Source of the DNA: Gammaproteobacteria bacterium
GTDB taxonomy: Bacteria > Pseudomonadota > Gammaproteobacteria > Arenicellales > Poriferihabitantaceae
Length of the DNA stretch: 64,000 bases
NCBI GenBank assembly: GCA_026708585.1
Contig: JAPOUQ010000013.1
Location: forward strand, 1 to 64,000
Reading direction: 5' to 3'
Part shown: piece by piece, positions 36,725 through 45,780 of the stretch
Position numbering within the stretch: the first letter of the stretch is position 1
Layout: the number at the start of each line of letters is the position of its first letter
Program-made: the position numbers and the translations under genes
Notes under the pieces: model-generated
Database searches by the model: none
Told to the model about the DNA's origin: nothing
The model's input: only the letters and a program-made list of their open reading frames with translations

Positions 36725-38548
36725 ATGCCTGACAAATCGGTTATTTCTGATATATCGAAAATCCGTAATTTTTCGATTATTGCTCATGTAGACCATGGTA
36801 AATCGACTCTTGCTGACCGCTTTATACAGACATGTGGTGCCTTAGAAAGTAGAGAAATGAAGGATCAGGTCTTGGACTCTATGGAAATCGAACGGGAGAG
36901 GGGTATTACCATCAAGGCCCAGAGTGTTACCTTGTTCTACGAGGCAAAAAATGGGAACCAATACCAATTGAATATGATTGATACTCCTGGCCATGTCGAT
37001 TTTTCATATGAAGTGTCTCGATCATTAAGTGCTTGCGAGGGGGCACTTTTGGTGGTCGATGCAGCACAAGGCGTCGAAGCACAGACTGTTGCCAATTGTT
37101 ATACTGCTGTCGACCGTGGTCTCGAAGTTATACCAGTCCTAAACAAAATTGACTTACCTTCAGCGGAACCAGACCGAGTACTTTCAGAAATCGAAGATGT
37201 CATAGGAGTTGATTGCTCAGGAGCAATCGAGGTCAGTGCCAAGACTGGGCAAGGAGTCGAAGAAGTCCTTGAACAAATTGTAAGCCATATGCCACCTCCG
37301 CCTGATAATCGAGATTTGCCATTACGAGCTTTGGTACTCGATTCTTGGTTCGATAACTATCTTGGAGTAGTCTCTTTAGTTAGGATCGTAGACGGAGTTC
37401 TAACTTCCGGTAAAACTCGTATCACAATCATGTCAACTGGTCGAGAATATCAATTGGAAAAAATTGGTATCTTTACGCCTAAACCAGTTGAAGTTGATCA
37501 ACTCTCAACCGGTAATGTTGGATATGTTATAGCAGGGTTGAAAGATATTCATTCAGCAAGAGTAGGCGATACCATCACTCTGGCTCATAATATGGCATTA
37601 GAACCACTGCCCGACTTCAAGGAAGTTAAATCAACTGTATTTGCAGGACTCTACCCAGTTAATAATGCTGACTTTGATTCGTTTCGAACGGCTCTTGAAA
37701 AACTCAGCTTGAACGATGCATCTTTATCCTATGAACCAGAAACATCGCTTGCTCTTGGCTTTGGTTTCCGGTGTGGATTTCTCGGGATGCTACATATGGA
37801 AATCATTCAGGAACGGCTCGAGCGGGAGTATCAGATTGAATTGATAACCACTGCTCCAACGGTGGTCTATGAAATTCATATGAAAAATGGGGCAGTCATA
37901 GAAATAGACAATCCATCAAAACTTCCTGATTTACCACGTATCGATTACATTAAGGAACCGTATATCATCGCACACATACTTATTCCTCATGATTATGTTG
38001 GTGCAATTATTGGTCTTTGTGTGGAGCGTCGTGGCATCCAGAAAAATATTCATTATCATGGGAGACAGGTGATGCTGGATTTTGAAATTCCATTAACCGA
38101 GATAGTTGTGGATTTCTTTGATAGGTTAAAATCTGTAACCCAAGGCTATGGATCTCTCGATTATGATTTTATCGAAAGTCGTCCTGCTAACATGGTCAAA
38201 GTAGATATTCTGATTAATGGAGATAGAGTCGATCCATTGGCGATCTTGGTTCACAAGGAACAAAGTCAACATAGAGCTCGAGAACTAGTCGGGAGAATGA
38301 AGAAATTGATCCCACGACAAATGTTTGATGTGGCCATTCAGGCTGCCATAGGTTCGAAAATCATCTCTCGAGAAACCGTAAAGGCGATGAGGAAAAATGT
38401 AACGGCGAAATGCTATGGCGGTGATGTCACGAGAAAACGTAAATTGTTGGAAAAACAAAAAGCTGGAAAGAAAAGAATGAAGCAGATTGGCTCTGTTCAA
38501 ATCCCACAAGAAGCCTTTCTATCTGTTCTGAAAGTCGACCGCACTTAA
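36725..38548 (+). CDS. lepA: Elongation factor 4 (LepA)
   Basis: Ribosome-associated GTPase, 607 aa. The G domain contains [14 protein letters not shown], the RGITIKAQ switch I block, [16 protein letters not shown] and NKIDLPSA. Domains II, III and V follow, then the LepA-specific C-terminal domain ([38 protein letters not shown]). Length and domain order are canonical. lepB follows 56 bp downstream. Confidence 0.98.
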   Translation: MPDKSVISDISKIRNFSIIAHVDHGKSTLADRFIQTCGALESREMKDQVLDSMEIERERGITIKAQSVTLFYEAKNGNQYQLNMIDTPGHVDFSYEVSRSLSACEGALLVVDAAQGVEAQTVANCYTAVDRGLEVIPVLNKIDLPSAEPDRVLSEIEDVIGVDCSGAIEVSAKTGQGVEEVLEQIVSHMPPPPDNRDLPLRALVLDSWFDNYLGVVSLVRIVDGVLTSGKTRITIMSTGREYQLEKIGIFTPKPVEVDQLSTGNVGYVIAGLKDIHSARVGDTITLAHNMALEPLPDFKEVKSTVFAGLYPVNNADFDSFRTALEKLSLNDASLSYEPETSLALGFGFRCGFLGMLHMEIIQERLEREYQIELITTAPTVVYEIHMKNGAVIEIDNPSKLPDLPRIDYIKEPYIIAHILIPHDYVGAIIGLCVERRGIQKNIHYHGRQVMLDFEIPLTEIVVDFFDRLKSVTQGYGSLDYDFIESRPANMVKVDILINGDRVDPLAILVHKEQSQHRARELVGRMKKLIPRQMFDVAIQAAIGSKIISRETVKAMRKNVTAKCYGGDVTRKRKLLEKQKAGKKRMKQIGSVQIPQEAFLSVLKVDRT

Positions 38549-38604
38549 TTGTAACGTCAAGTCGGACTTATTGACGATCATTCAAAAACATCAAAATAGT
38601 AACT

Positions 38605-39390
38605 ATGGATTTAGCTCTGGTATTTTTAATCGCACTGGGTATAACCGGTACGATTATCGTATTACACAATATTTGGACGATGATTCGTGCGAGAAACGAT
38701 GATTTTATGGAATCTCCTAAACTGCCGCGTATCGTTGACTATTCAAGATCTTTTTTTCCAATCATTCTGATCGTGTTCCTATTACGGTCATTTGTGGTTG
38801 AACCGTTCAGAATTCCATCTGGTTCCATGCTGCCAAATCTGCATATTGGTGATTTTATTCTGGTAAATAAATATGTATATGGTCTGCGACTGCCAGTTAT
38901 ACATAACAAAATTGCAAATTTTGGTAGCCCAGACCGTGGAGATGTAATGGTATTTCGATATCCAGTAGATCCAAAGCTGAATTTCATCAAGCGTGTTGTA
39001 GCACTACCAGGTGATGAATTGTCTTATGTTAACAAACGACTATCTATTAACGGCGTAGAAGTAACAACGAAGGCTGCTGATCAATATTTTCCTGATAAAA
39101 ATACGAATCACAGTTATCCTCTTGATCAGTTTGTCGAGATGATCGGTAGTCAGGATCACCGAATTATTACTGACAATAACCGTGGCTCTCGAGATTTGGA
39201 GAGAGTGATTGTGCCGGAAGGTCATTTTTTTGTTTTAGGTGATAATCGAGATCATAGTAATGATAGCCGATATTGGCGATTTGTGCCTGAGAACCATATC
39301 GTTGGTAAGGCATTTATGATTTGGTTCAGCTGGAAAGGCTCCGAAGACGGTTGGGTAGACTGGAGTCGTATTGGAAGTAGTATCGAGTAA
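38605..39390 (+). CDS. lepB: Signal peptidase I
   Basis: Inner-membrane serine protease that removes Sec/Tat signal peptides. Two N-terminal TM segments (about 3-25 and 49-66) precede the catalytic serine S74 in IPSGSMLPNLHIGD. The general base K129 lies in FIKRVVALPGD, and the C-terminal GDNRDHSNDSRYW block is conserved. 261 aa. It is in the usual lepA-lepB operon. Confidence 0.97.
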   Translation: MDLALVFLIALGITGTIIVLHNIWTMIRARNDDFMESPKLPRIVDYSRSFFPIILIVFLLRSFVVEPFRIPSGSMLPNLHIGDFILVNKYVYGLRLPVIHNKIANFGSPDRGDVMVFRYPVDPKLNFIKRVVALPGDELSYVNKRLSINGVEVTTKAADQYFPDKNTNHSYPLDQFVEMIGSQDHRIITDNNRGSRDLERVIVPEGHFFVLGDNRDHSNDSRYWRFVPENHIVGKAFMIWFSWKGSEDGWVDWSRIGSSIE

Positions 39391-39411
39391 AGAATTGCCT
39401 CTTGAAAACTA

Positions 39412-41544
39412 TCAGGTAGTCAGTTTTCGGTAAATTTCGGCTACCTTGAGTGGTAATTTCCTTACCTCATCAACCACCACAAAACTAGCCGGTCCATAAA
39501 GGTGGGGTAGATATTCACCTGCATTCTGGTCAATCGTTATACAAAAAGGGTGAATGCCGGTATCTCGGACCTCAAACAGTGCTTGTCGAGTGTCTTCAAT
39601 TCCATATTCACCCCGATATCCATCGTAATCGTCAGGTTTTCCGTCAGTAAGGGTTATGAGCACCCGAGTTCTAGCTTCAACAGAATTTAGAATGTTGCCA
39701 AGATGGCGGATCACCACACCCATTCTTGTATAGTCTTGAGGTCTTAATCCACTTATTCGTGCTTCAATTATTGAGTTATACGGTTCATCAAACGTCTTGA
39801 TTTTGTAGACCTCACAGCGATTACGGGTCATTCCGGAGAATCCAAATATTCCATATTGATCCCCCAAGATTTCCAAAGCCTGGCACAGCAACAGCAAGCT
39901 CTCACGCTCGGCATCATTAATCCAGCCTTTGGTAGAACCACTCAAATCGACCATGAACACAACTGCTAGATCACGCTCCTGTTTTCTCGTCAGTGAATAC
40001 AAACGATCCGACATTTCTACTCCAGTTAGCATGTCGGATCGCGCGGTTATCACTGCATCCAGATCGATATCATCACCATAAGCTTGAGCTTTTAGGCATT
40101 TCTTGTTCCCTCTTAAGGCTTCAAAATGTCGTTTGATATCGTTCACGAGATGGTGGTACTTTTCCATAGTAGTAACGACAAAATCATCATAGACTGCGCC
40201 AACTTCATGTTCTGTTAAAACACACCAGTTTTTCCGGTAGTTTTGTCTGCGAAAGTCCCACTCATCATAGAGAAAAGCATGTTCCTGATCCAATGAAAGA
40301 GATATGTCCGATGTCTTACCATCAGAAAGAGAGCCATCATCTTGCTGGTCATCACTATTGATATCTAGCCACTCTTGTGGAATGGTATCTAGATCTTGAT
40401 ATATTGAAGATATGAGTTTTTCTAGATCATCTGGCATGGAAATCGACTCTCCGTCAATAGTCAGTTCCGAAGTTCCAGATTCATTCATGGCTGTTTGCAT
40501 TTCTTGAGTATCCATACCCTCTAAATTTTCATCTGATTGCGATTGAGTGAGAAGAGATTGAATAAGATTAGATAAACTCTTTCTGAGTGTTATTTGATCA
40601 TTTTCAAGTCGATTCTCAATTACATCCTTAGCCGATTCTAGACTTATTTCACCTTGATAGGGGAAAGGGTCAGGCCAAGGTTGTTGCAGTAAATAGAGCT
40701 TGGAGGTTACATTGAGTGTATCCAAGACTGTTGAGTCAGCCTGCTGTAAGCGATGTATCATACTTTTCCAGGTTGAATCATGAATCTTTGCAGTCGGATA
40801 GAGACCGTATTGCTCTCTCGCAAGCCCTGGTAACTCACGTTCGATGCAAGCGTTCAATCGATAGGTTTCAAGCAGATTGAAGAGTCGAAGAGCACGACCA
40901 TGATCATCAAATTCAGCGAATAATTCGTGTAGGTGGGGAGAATTAGGATTGGGTCGCTTGAAAGTGCCGAACCAGGTTTGTGCCCAAAGATGTACAGTTA
41001 GCGACTTGTAGAAAGCGTAATTTAGTTGATATTCATTAAATCGATTGACCTTGCTTGGTAGATATAGTGTTTGAGTATCCGTGAATATTTTTGGTCCCGG
41101 CTGGATATTCATTTCTCGACCTGACAAACCTCGTAAGTAGATCTCAAGGACATGTTTTACCTCCTCAAGTCTTACTGTGATATGGTTCAGGCGATACTCT
41201 CTGGCAAACTCTTCAATTTGACCAAGTGCTGAACTGGCTGGATACAGTCCTTCACGATCATAAATATCCATGGCCTCCAACAACCATTGTCGGGTGCCTT
41301 CGGTTCCCATCAACCGGATAGCCCACGGTGCCTTACTGACAAATTGAAAAGCCATCTCCGCATTGGACTTGCTGATTATATTTGTCCACTCAAGACAAAA
41401 TACCTGATCAGAATGCGCGAGTGGCAATAAACCCCTTGTTGGTTGTTCAGATGTTCTTCTAGTAGAGAGGACCGGTTCAAGATAGGTATCGAGTAACGAA
41501 CCGATTTGGTTGGGGGTCATAGGAGGTGTATTTGAAATACCCAA
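39412..41544 (-). CDS. NorD/CbbO-like von Willebrand factor A protein
   Basis: 710-aa cytosolic protein. The C-terminal VWA domain (about residues 510-710) has the metal-adhesion motif VVFMVDLSGSTKG (DxSxS) and later TLTDGKPDDYDG. The N-terminal two thirds is helical with an acidic middle (about 360-430). This matches NorD/CbbO, which act with MoxR-class AAA ATPases (NorQ/CbbQ) to activate metalloenzymes such as NO reductase or Rubisco. No NorQ/CbbQ, nor or cbb gene is in the window, so its target is unknown. It is convergent with lepB (21 bp). Confidence 0.85.
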   Translation of the reverse strand: MGISNTPPMTPNQIGSLLDTYLEPVLSTRRTSEQPTRGLLPLAHSDQVFCLEWTNIISKSNAEMAFQFVSKAPWAIRLMGTEGTRQWLLEAMDIYDREGLYPASSALGQIEEFAREYRLNHITVRLEEVKHVLEIYLRGLSGREMNIQPGPKIFTDTQTLYLPSKVNRFNEYQLNYAFYKSLTVHLWAQTWFGTFKRPNPNSPHLHELFAEFDDHGRALRLFNLLETYRLNACIERELPGLAREQYGLYPTAKIHDSTWKSMIHRLQQADSTVLDTLNVTSKLYLLQQPWPDPFPYQGEISLESAKDVIENRLENDQITLRKSLSNLIQSLLTQSQSDENLEGMDTQEMQTAMNESGTSELTIDGESISMPDDLEKLISSIYQDLDTIPQEWLDINSDDQQDDGSLSDGKTSDISLSLDQEHAFLYDEWDFRRQNYRKNWCVLTEHEVGAVYDDFVVTTMEKYHHLVNDIKRHFEALRGNKKCLKAQAYGDDIDLDAVITARSDMLTGVEMSDRLYSLTRKQERDLAVVFMVDLSGSTKGWINDAERESLLLLCQALEILGDQYGIFGFSGMTRNRCEVYKIKTFDEPYNSIIEARISGLRPQDYTRMGVVIRHLGNILNSVEARTRVLITLTDGKPDDYDGYRGEYGIEDTRQALFEVRDTGIHPFCITIDQNAGEYLPHLYGPASFVVVDEVRKLPLKVAEIYRKLTT

Positions 41545-41575
41545 AAATTAGAAAACTTCAACAGAATCATTCCGT

Positions 41576-42670
41576 TTAGACATTGAAACGAAAATGTATT
41601 ATATCGCCATCTTTCACAATATAATCGCGACCCTCGAGATGTAAACGCCCAGCTGCTTTTGCCCCTTGTTCACCATTTAGAGAAATATAGTCTTCGTAAG
41701 ATATGGTTTCAGCGCAGATAAATCCCCGCTCAAAATCACTGTGAATCGTACCCGCCGCCTGGGGTGCTGTCGCACCTTGTTTGATCGTCCAGGCATGGAC
41801 TTCCTTAGGACCCGCTGTGAAAAACGTATGAAGTCCCAAAAGGGAATATGTTGCATGAATCACCCGGTCAATACCTTTTTCCTGATAACCTAGGTCCTTC
41901 AGAAATAAGCCCGCCTCATCAGAATCCAACTCCGAAATTTCCTGTTCTATCGTTGCACAGATTGTAATCATCGGAGCCTTTTCCGAATCAATGATTCTCT
42001 GAATCGAAGAAATCTGCTCGCTGTCGCTTTGTGTGTTGTCAGAAGTATTGACGATATAAAGAACCGGTTTACTAGTTATAAGACATAGCGGAGCAATTCG
42101 TTTTTGCTCGGACTCTTCCAAATTTAACAGTCTCACTGGTTTTTCCTGTTCAAGATGAGTTTTTGTCTTGGACAGTAGGTCGGCCATTGCAGCTTGCTCT
42201 TTGTTTCCAGATTTTTTGTGTTTTTCGGCATTGGATAGAGCTTTCTCAACGGTCTGTAAATCAGCTAGAATCAGTTCCAGATTGATAGTTCGGATGTCAT
42301 CGATTGGATCAATTCGATCCGATACATGCAAGACATTACTATCTTTAAACGATCGGACTACATGCGCAATTGCATCTACTTCACGGATATGTGATAAGAA
42401 TCGATTGCCCAGTCCTTCACCAGTCGATGCACCTTCAACCAGACCAGCAATATCGACAAATTCAACTGTGGCAGGAATTTGCTCTTTCGGTTTTACGATG
42501 TTGGAGATTGTTGTAATTCTCGGGTCGGAAACCTCAACTACACCAAAGTTGGGGTCGATAGTACAAAATGCATAATTTTCAGCCTGAGCCTGACTCGTTT
42601 GCATTAAGGCATTAAACAGTGTCGATTTACCGACATTCGGTAATCCAACGATTCCACATTTCAGACCCAT
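41576..42670 (-). CDS. ychF: Ribosome-binding ATPase YchF
   Basis: Obg-family P-loop protein that prefers ATP, 364 aa. It shows CGIVGLPNVGKSTLFNAL, the switch region NYAFCTIDP, DIAGLVEGASTGEGLGNRFL and the C-terminal TGS-like domain ending GRLHLEGRDYIVKDGDIIHFRFNV. The start is set at 42670 (MGLKCGIVG). The reading frame is open to 42784 but that adds 38 residues overlapping pth with no homology. It follows pth by 2 bp, the common gammaproteobacterial order. Confidence 0.96.
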   Translation of the reverse strand: MGLKCGIVGLPNVGKSTLFNALMQTSQAQAENYAFCTIDPNFGVVEVSDPRITTISNIVKPKEQIPATVEFVDIAGLVEGASTGEGLGNRFLSHIREVDAIAHVVRSFKDSNVLHVSDRIDPIDDIRTINLELILADLQTVEKALSNAEKHKKSGNKEQAAMADLLSKTKTHLEQEKPVRLLNLEESEQKRIAPLCLITSKPVLYIVNTSDNTQSDSEQISSIQRIIDSEKAPMITICATIEQEISELDSDEAGLFLKDLGYQEKGIDRVIHATYSLLGLHTFFTAGPKEVHAWTIKQGATAPQAAGTIHSDFERGFICAETISYEDYISLNGEQGAKAAGRLHLEGRDYIVKDGDIIHFRFNV

Positions 42671-42672
42671 GA

Positions 42673-43281
42673 CTAATTCGATTCTACAAGAGTCTGGTCT
42701 TTGGTATGCAGTTGGTGTATTGCGCGTTCTAGTTCTCCAGAGAGTAAAAGTTCCATAACTTTCATAGATCGGTCTATAGACCAATTGATCTGTGCAAGTT
42801 CGGACGAACTCGGTTTCGATAAAACATAGTTGATAACCATCGACGCAGATTTTGGGTGTCCAACGCCAAGTCTCAATCTTACGAAATCGGCTGTATCAAG
42901 AGATTTACAGATATCTCGGAGTCCATTGTGTCCACCATGCCCCCCCTTGAACTTGATCCGACAATCTCCGGGGGTTAGATCAATCTCATCGTGGATAACC
43001 ATGATTTGATTTGGCTTAATCTTGTAATAGGATGCACACGATACAACAGAACGACCACTGTGATTCATAAAAGTGGTTGGTGCGAGAACCCGAATGACTC
43101 TTTGTTCGAAGCGGAATTCGCCGAAAAGTCCTTGAAACCGTGCTTCCGGTTTCAAGGCAAACTGAAATTGGGCAGTTAAGTGTTCAATAAACCACCACCC
43201 AGCATTATGTCGTGTGTCAGCATATTTTTTACCAGGATTTCCGAGCCCGACAATCAGAGAGATTTCATCGAACCCGCTCAC
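42673..43281 (-). CDS. pth: Peptidyl-tRNA hydrolase
   Basis: Releases peptides from prematurely dissociated peptidyl-tRNA. Motifs: LIVGLGNPGKKYADTRHNAG with the catalytic His, TFMNHSGRSV, MVIHDEIDLTPGD and FKGGHGGHNGLRDI. 202 aa with a short C-terminal extension. It lies between rplY (47 bp gap) and ychF (2 bp gap). Confidence 0.96.
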   Translation of the reverse strand: MSGFDEISLIVGLGNPGKKYADTRHNAGWWFIEHLTAQFQFALKPEARFQGLFGEFRFEQRVIRVLAPTTFMNHSGRSVVSCASYYKIKPNQIMVIHDEIDLTPGDCRIKFKGGHGGHNGLRDICKSLDTADFVRLRLGVGHPKSASMVINYVLSKPSSSELAQINWSIDRSMKVMELLLSGELERAIHQLHTKDQTLVESN

Positions 43282-43328
43282 TCCAATTTGCCAAGATGCG
43301 CCAGAACAGTGAAATAGAATATAGGGGA

Positions 43329-44021
43329 TTACGACTCACCCATTGTTTCGCTATCGCTGTCGGATTCTACTTTGTCTTCTTGGTCGGATTCTGATATTTC
43401 TTCTGCAGCCTGCTCGCTTTCATCAATAATTTCGACTCTGCGAGCAGAAACAGAAACGATTGCTAAATCATGATCTCCCGATTCATCATACATCAGAGAG
43501 GTCAGTTCAACACCTTCTGGAAGTGAAATATCAGACAAATGCAGTGATTCATTCTTTTGTAAATTGGACACATCAACCTCTATACGTTCCGGCAAGTCTT
43601 CGGGTAAGCAAGTTACTTCTACCGAACTGATGAGATGATTAATCATGCCACCATCAATCTTCACGCCGATGCAGTCATCCTCTCCTTCAAAATGGATAGG
43701 CATATTGATGGTAATTGGCTTATTACGATCAACCCGTTGAAAATCGGCATGCAGAATATTGGTTTTGTGAGGATGTCGTTGTATATCTTTCAAAATTGCT
43801 TGTTCCTTTTGGCCATCGGTATTAATGACAATGACTGCTGAATGGAAACTCTCTTCTTCCAGGGAGTGAAACAAAACATCATGGTTGATTGCAATACTGA
43901 CATTAGGTTTTCCACCTCCATATAGTACAGCAGGTACATCACCCTCACGCCTCAAGCGACGTACTAAGCCTGTACCAGAGCGTGCTCGAACGCGAGCAAT
44001 TAATTCAAATTGTTCTGACAT
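43329..44021 (-). CDS. rplY: 50S ribosomal protein L25 (Ctc form)
   Basis: 5S-rRNA-binding protein of the long TL5/Ctc type, 230 aa. The N-terminal L25 fold is RARSGTGLVRRLRREGDVPA and HADFQRVD; the beta-rich C-terminal domain is VEVTCLPEDLPERIEVDVSN. A strongly acidic tail (Glu/Asp/Ser-rich, last ~25 residues) ends the protein. The start at 44021 (MSEQFELIARVRAR) is chosen by homology; the frame is open to 44156 but would overlap prs. It lies 19 bp after prs. Confidence 0.93.
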   Translation of the reverse strand: MSEQFELIARVRARSGTGLVRRLRREGDVPAVLYGGGKPNVSIAINHDVLFHSLEEESFHSAVIVINTDGQKEQAILKDIQRHPHKTNILHADFQRVDRNKPITINMPIHFEGEDDCIGVKIDGGMINHLISSVEVTCLPEDLPERIEVDVSNLQKNESLHLSDISLPEGVELTSLMYDESGDHDLAIVSVSARRVEIIDESEQAAEEISESDQEDKVESDSDSETMGES

Positions 44022-44040
44022 AAGGTTAATTTTAGATTGG

Positions 44041-44994
44041 TTATTCAATAAAAAGATTGCTAATGGAATCACCAGTTGCGATTCTCCGAATAGACTCTGC
44101 GAGTAACTCAGCAACCGATAGTTGGGTAATTTTTGAGCAGTTTTGTGCTTTCTCACTTAGTGGGATTGAGTTTGTAACCAAGACCTCATCAATTTTCGAT
44201 TCGGTGATCCTATTGATTGCAGCACCAGACAGTACCGGATGAGTACAGCTTGCCAGAACACGGATTGCACCATGATCATATAAAGCCTCTGCGGCCTGAC
44301 ATAAGGTATTGGCAGTATCAACCATATCATCAATCAGAATACAGGAGCGATTTTCCACATCACCTATAATATGCATGACCTCGGCTTGATTGGCTTGAGG
44401 TCTTCTCTTGTCAATAATAGCCAGATCTGTATCGAGTAATTTTGCCATAGCCCGGGCTCTTACTACACCGCCTACATCAGGCGATACGATAATGGGGTCA
44501 GGGAGTTGCTTTTTCCATAATTCACTCATTATCACAGGGGAGCCGTAGATATTATCTGTTGGAATATCGAAAAACCCTTGAATCTGGTCTGCGTGCAAGT
44601 CCATGATAAGTACACGGTCAGCCCCGGATATGGTAATCATTTCGGCCACCAGTTTGGCAGAGATCGCAACCCGAGAATTTCGGGGTCGCCGATCTTGCCT
44701 GGAGTATCCGAAGTAGGGGATGACAGCAGTTATTCTTGCTGCTGAAGAGCGTTTCAGAGCATCAATCATGATCAATAGTTCCATGAGATTATGATTGCTT
44801 GGTGCACAGGTTGGTTGAATAAGGAAGCAGTCATGACCACGGACATTTTCCAATATCTCTACATTGATCTCGCCATCGCTGAATGTTTCTACCGTCGCTT
44901 TGCCGAGCGAAACCCCTAATACTTGAGCAACTTCAACCGCTAATGGAAAATTGGCGTTACCGGTAAAGATTGTCAGATTTTCAGGAGACAGCAT
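44041..44994 (-). CDS. prs: Ribose-phosphate pyrophosphokinase
   Basis: Makes PRPP from ribose-5-phosphate and ATP for nucleotide, His and Trp synthesis. It shows the [10 protein letters not shown] opening, [49 protein letters not shown], the PRPP loop [16 protein letters not shown] and the flexible-loop region DKRRPQANQ. 317 aa. The start lies only 25 bp from the 3' end of a tRNA-Gln gene on the same strand. Confidence 0.97.
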   Translation of the reverse strand: MLSPENLTIFTGNANFPLAVEVAQVLGVSLGKATVETFSDGEINVEILENVRGHDCFLIQPTCAPSNHNLMELLIMIDALKRSSAARITAVIPYFGYSRQDRRPRNSRVAISAKLVAEMITISGADRVLIMDLHADQIQGFFDIPTDNIYGSPVIMSELWKKQLPDPIIVSPDVGGVVRARAMAKLLDTDLAIIDKRRPQANQAEVMHIIGDVENRSCILIDDMVDTANTLCQAAEALYDHGAIRVLASCTHPVLSGAAINRITESKIDEVLVTNSIPLSEKAQNCSKITQLSVAELLAESIRRIATGDSISNLFIE

Positions 44995-45019
44995 AACTAA
45001 TGTTGATTGAGAGATATTC

Positions 45020-45096
45020 TGGCTGGGGTGGGAGGATTCGAACCTCCGAATGCCGGGATCAAAACCCGGTGCCTTAGTCCTCTTGGCTACACCCCA
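45020..45096 (-). tRNA. tRNA-Gln (TTG anticodon)
   Basis: On the minus strand the acceptor stem TGGGGTG pairs with CACCCCA. The D-arm is GTAGCCAAGAGGACTAAGGC and the anticodon stem-loop is CCGGG-TTTTGAT-CCCGG with anticodon TTG. The T-arm is GGAGG-TTCGAAT-CCTCC. Discriminator G and an encoded CCA end at 45020. It lies immediately upstream of prs, as in many gammaproteobacteria where ispE precedes it; no ispE is seen here. Confidence 0.96.
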
Positions 45097-45632
45097 AACT
45101 AATTCAAAATTGATCGTTGCAAGTCATAACTGCCAGAATTTAAATCCTAATCTTTGATATTTATCGAGAGTTAGAACCAAGGGTTGATGTGCAATATGCA
45201 CAGTATCGTTATCATAAAACACGGTACATGATCAACCTCACCCATTGGGAACAAACTTGTACATTAACAAAGCCGAAATATTCGTCAACTACATAAAATT
45301 TTAGCGGGATAACCAGGACAGTGTCTAACTTTGCTTTACTCAAATATCTGTCTGTTTGTCGGAGGGTGAATTGTAAGTTTTGAATACTGTTCTGTCAATC
45401 TGATTCCTTAAACGAATATGATATGTGCAATGCCTTTAAAATTTTCGAGAGCGACTTTTACAAGTTCTTGTGGATTGGGAATGGTCGGTGTATGCATCAA
45501 ATTTTTGGCAGATGTTGAAAATTCCATTTTTTCGTATCAGTAATCATCAAATCGGTTGCTGATGACGCATGAAAAGAGCGATACTGTTTGGTTTGGTCGT
45601 GTTTGTTATTTTGTTTGTTTGTGGTCATATTG
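45097..45632. other. Non-coding region between tRNA-Gln and the glp locus
   Basis: About 540 bp, AT-rich. It should contain the tRNA-Gln/prs promoter on the minus strand. ispE and lolB, which often sit here, are absent. A 35-codon forward frame at 45569-45676 (MKRAILFGLVVFV then basic residues) would give a one-TM microprotein but lacks an RBS, so I do not call it. Confidence 0.4.
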
Positions 45633-45708
45633 TTCGAAAATTAACAAAATCACCGGATAAACGAAAAAAAAATTAACAAAAAACGAAAATATTTGTATAT
45701 TATCGAAA
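45633..45708 (+). promoter_or_regulatory. Cluster of CGAAA boxes upstream of glpV, candidate GlpR operator
   Basis: Four same-orientation CGAAA words start at 45635, 45662, 45684 and 45704, spaced 27, 22 and 20 bp, in an otherwise A/T tract. A TTGACT at 45716-45721 and TAACTA at 45736 form a weak promoter candidate with a short spacer. DeoR-family repressors such as GlpR often bind repeated TTCG/CGAA-containing sites, and glpR lies downstream. The boxes are seen directly; assignment to GlpR is inference. Confidence 0.3.
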
Positions 45709-45780
45709 CCCTAACTTGACTATCACAAGTTTTTATAACTAACTTTTATTTCCACTGTAAAAGGGGAGGCTTAAATCAAT

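Noticed and set aside
39404-39428. 7-bp inverted repeat between lepB and the NorD-like gene as a shared terminator
   Set aside because: The stem is AT-rich with a long loop and no T run; too weak to call.
42671-42784. N-terminal extension of YchF
   Set aside because: The extra 38 residues overlap pth and have no homology; MGLKCGIVG is the family start.
45569-45676. 35-codon frame encoding a possible one-TM microprotein before glpV
   Set aside because: No RBS, T-rich sequence gives hydrophobic residues by chance, and it overlaps the CGAAA box tract.
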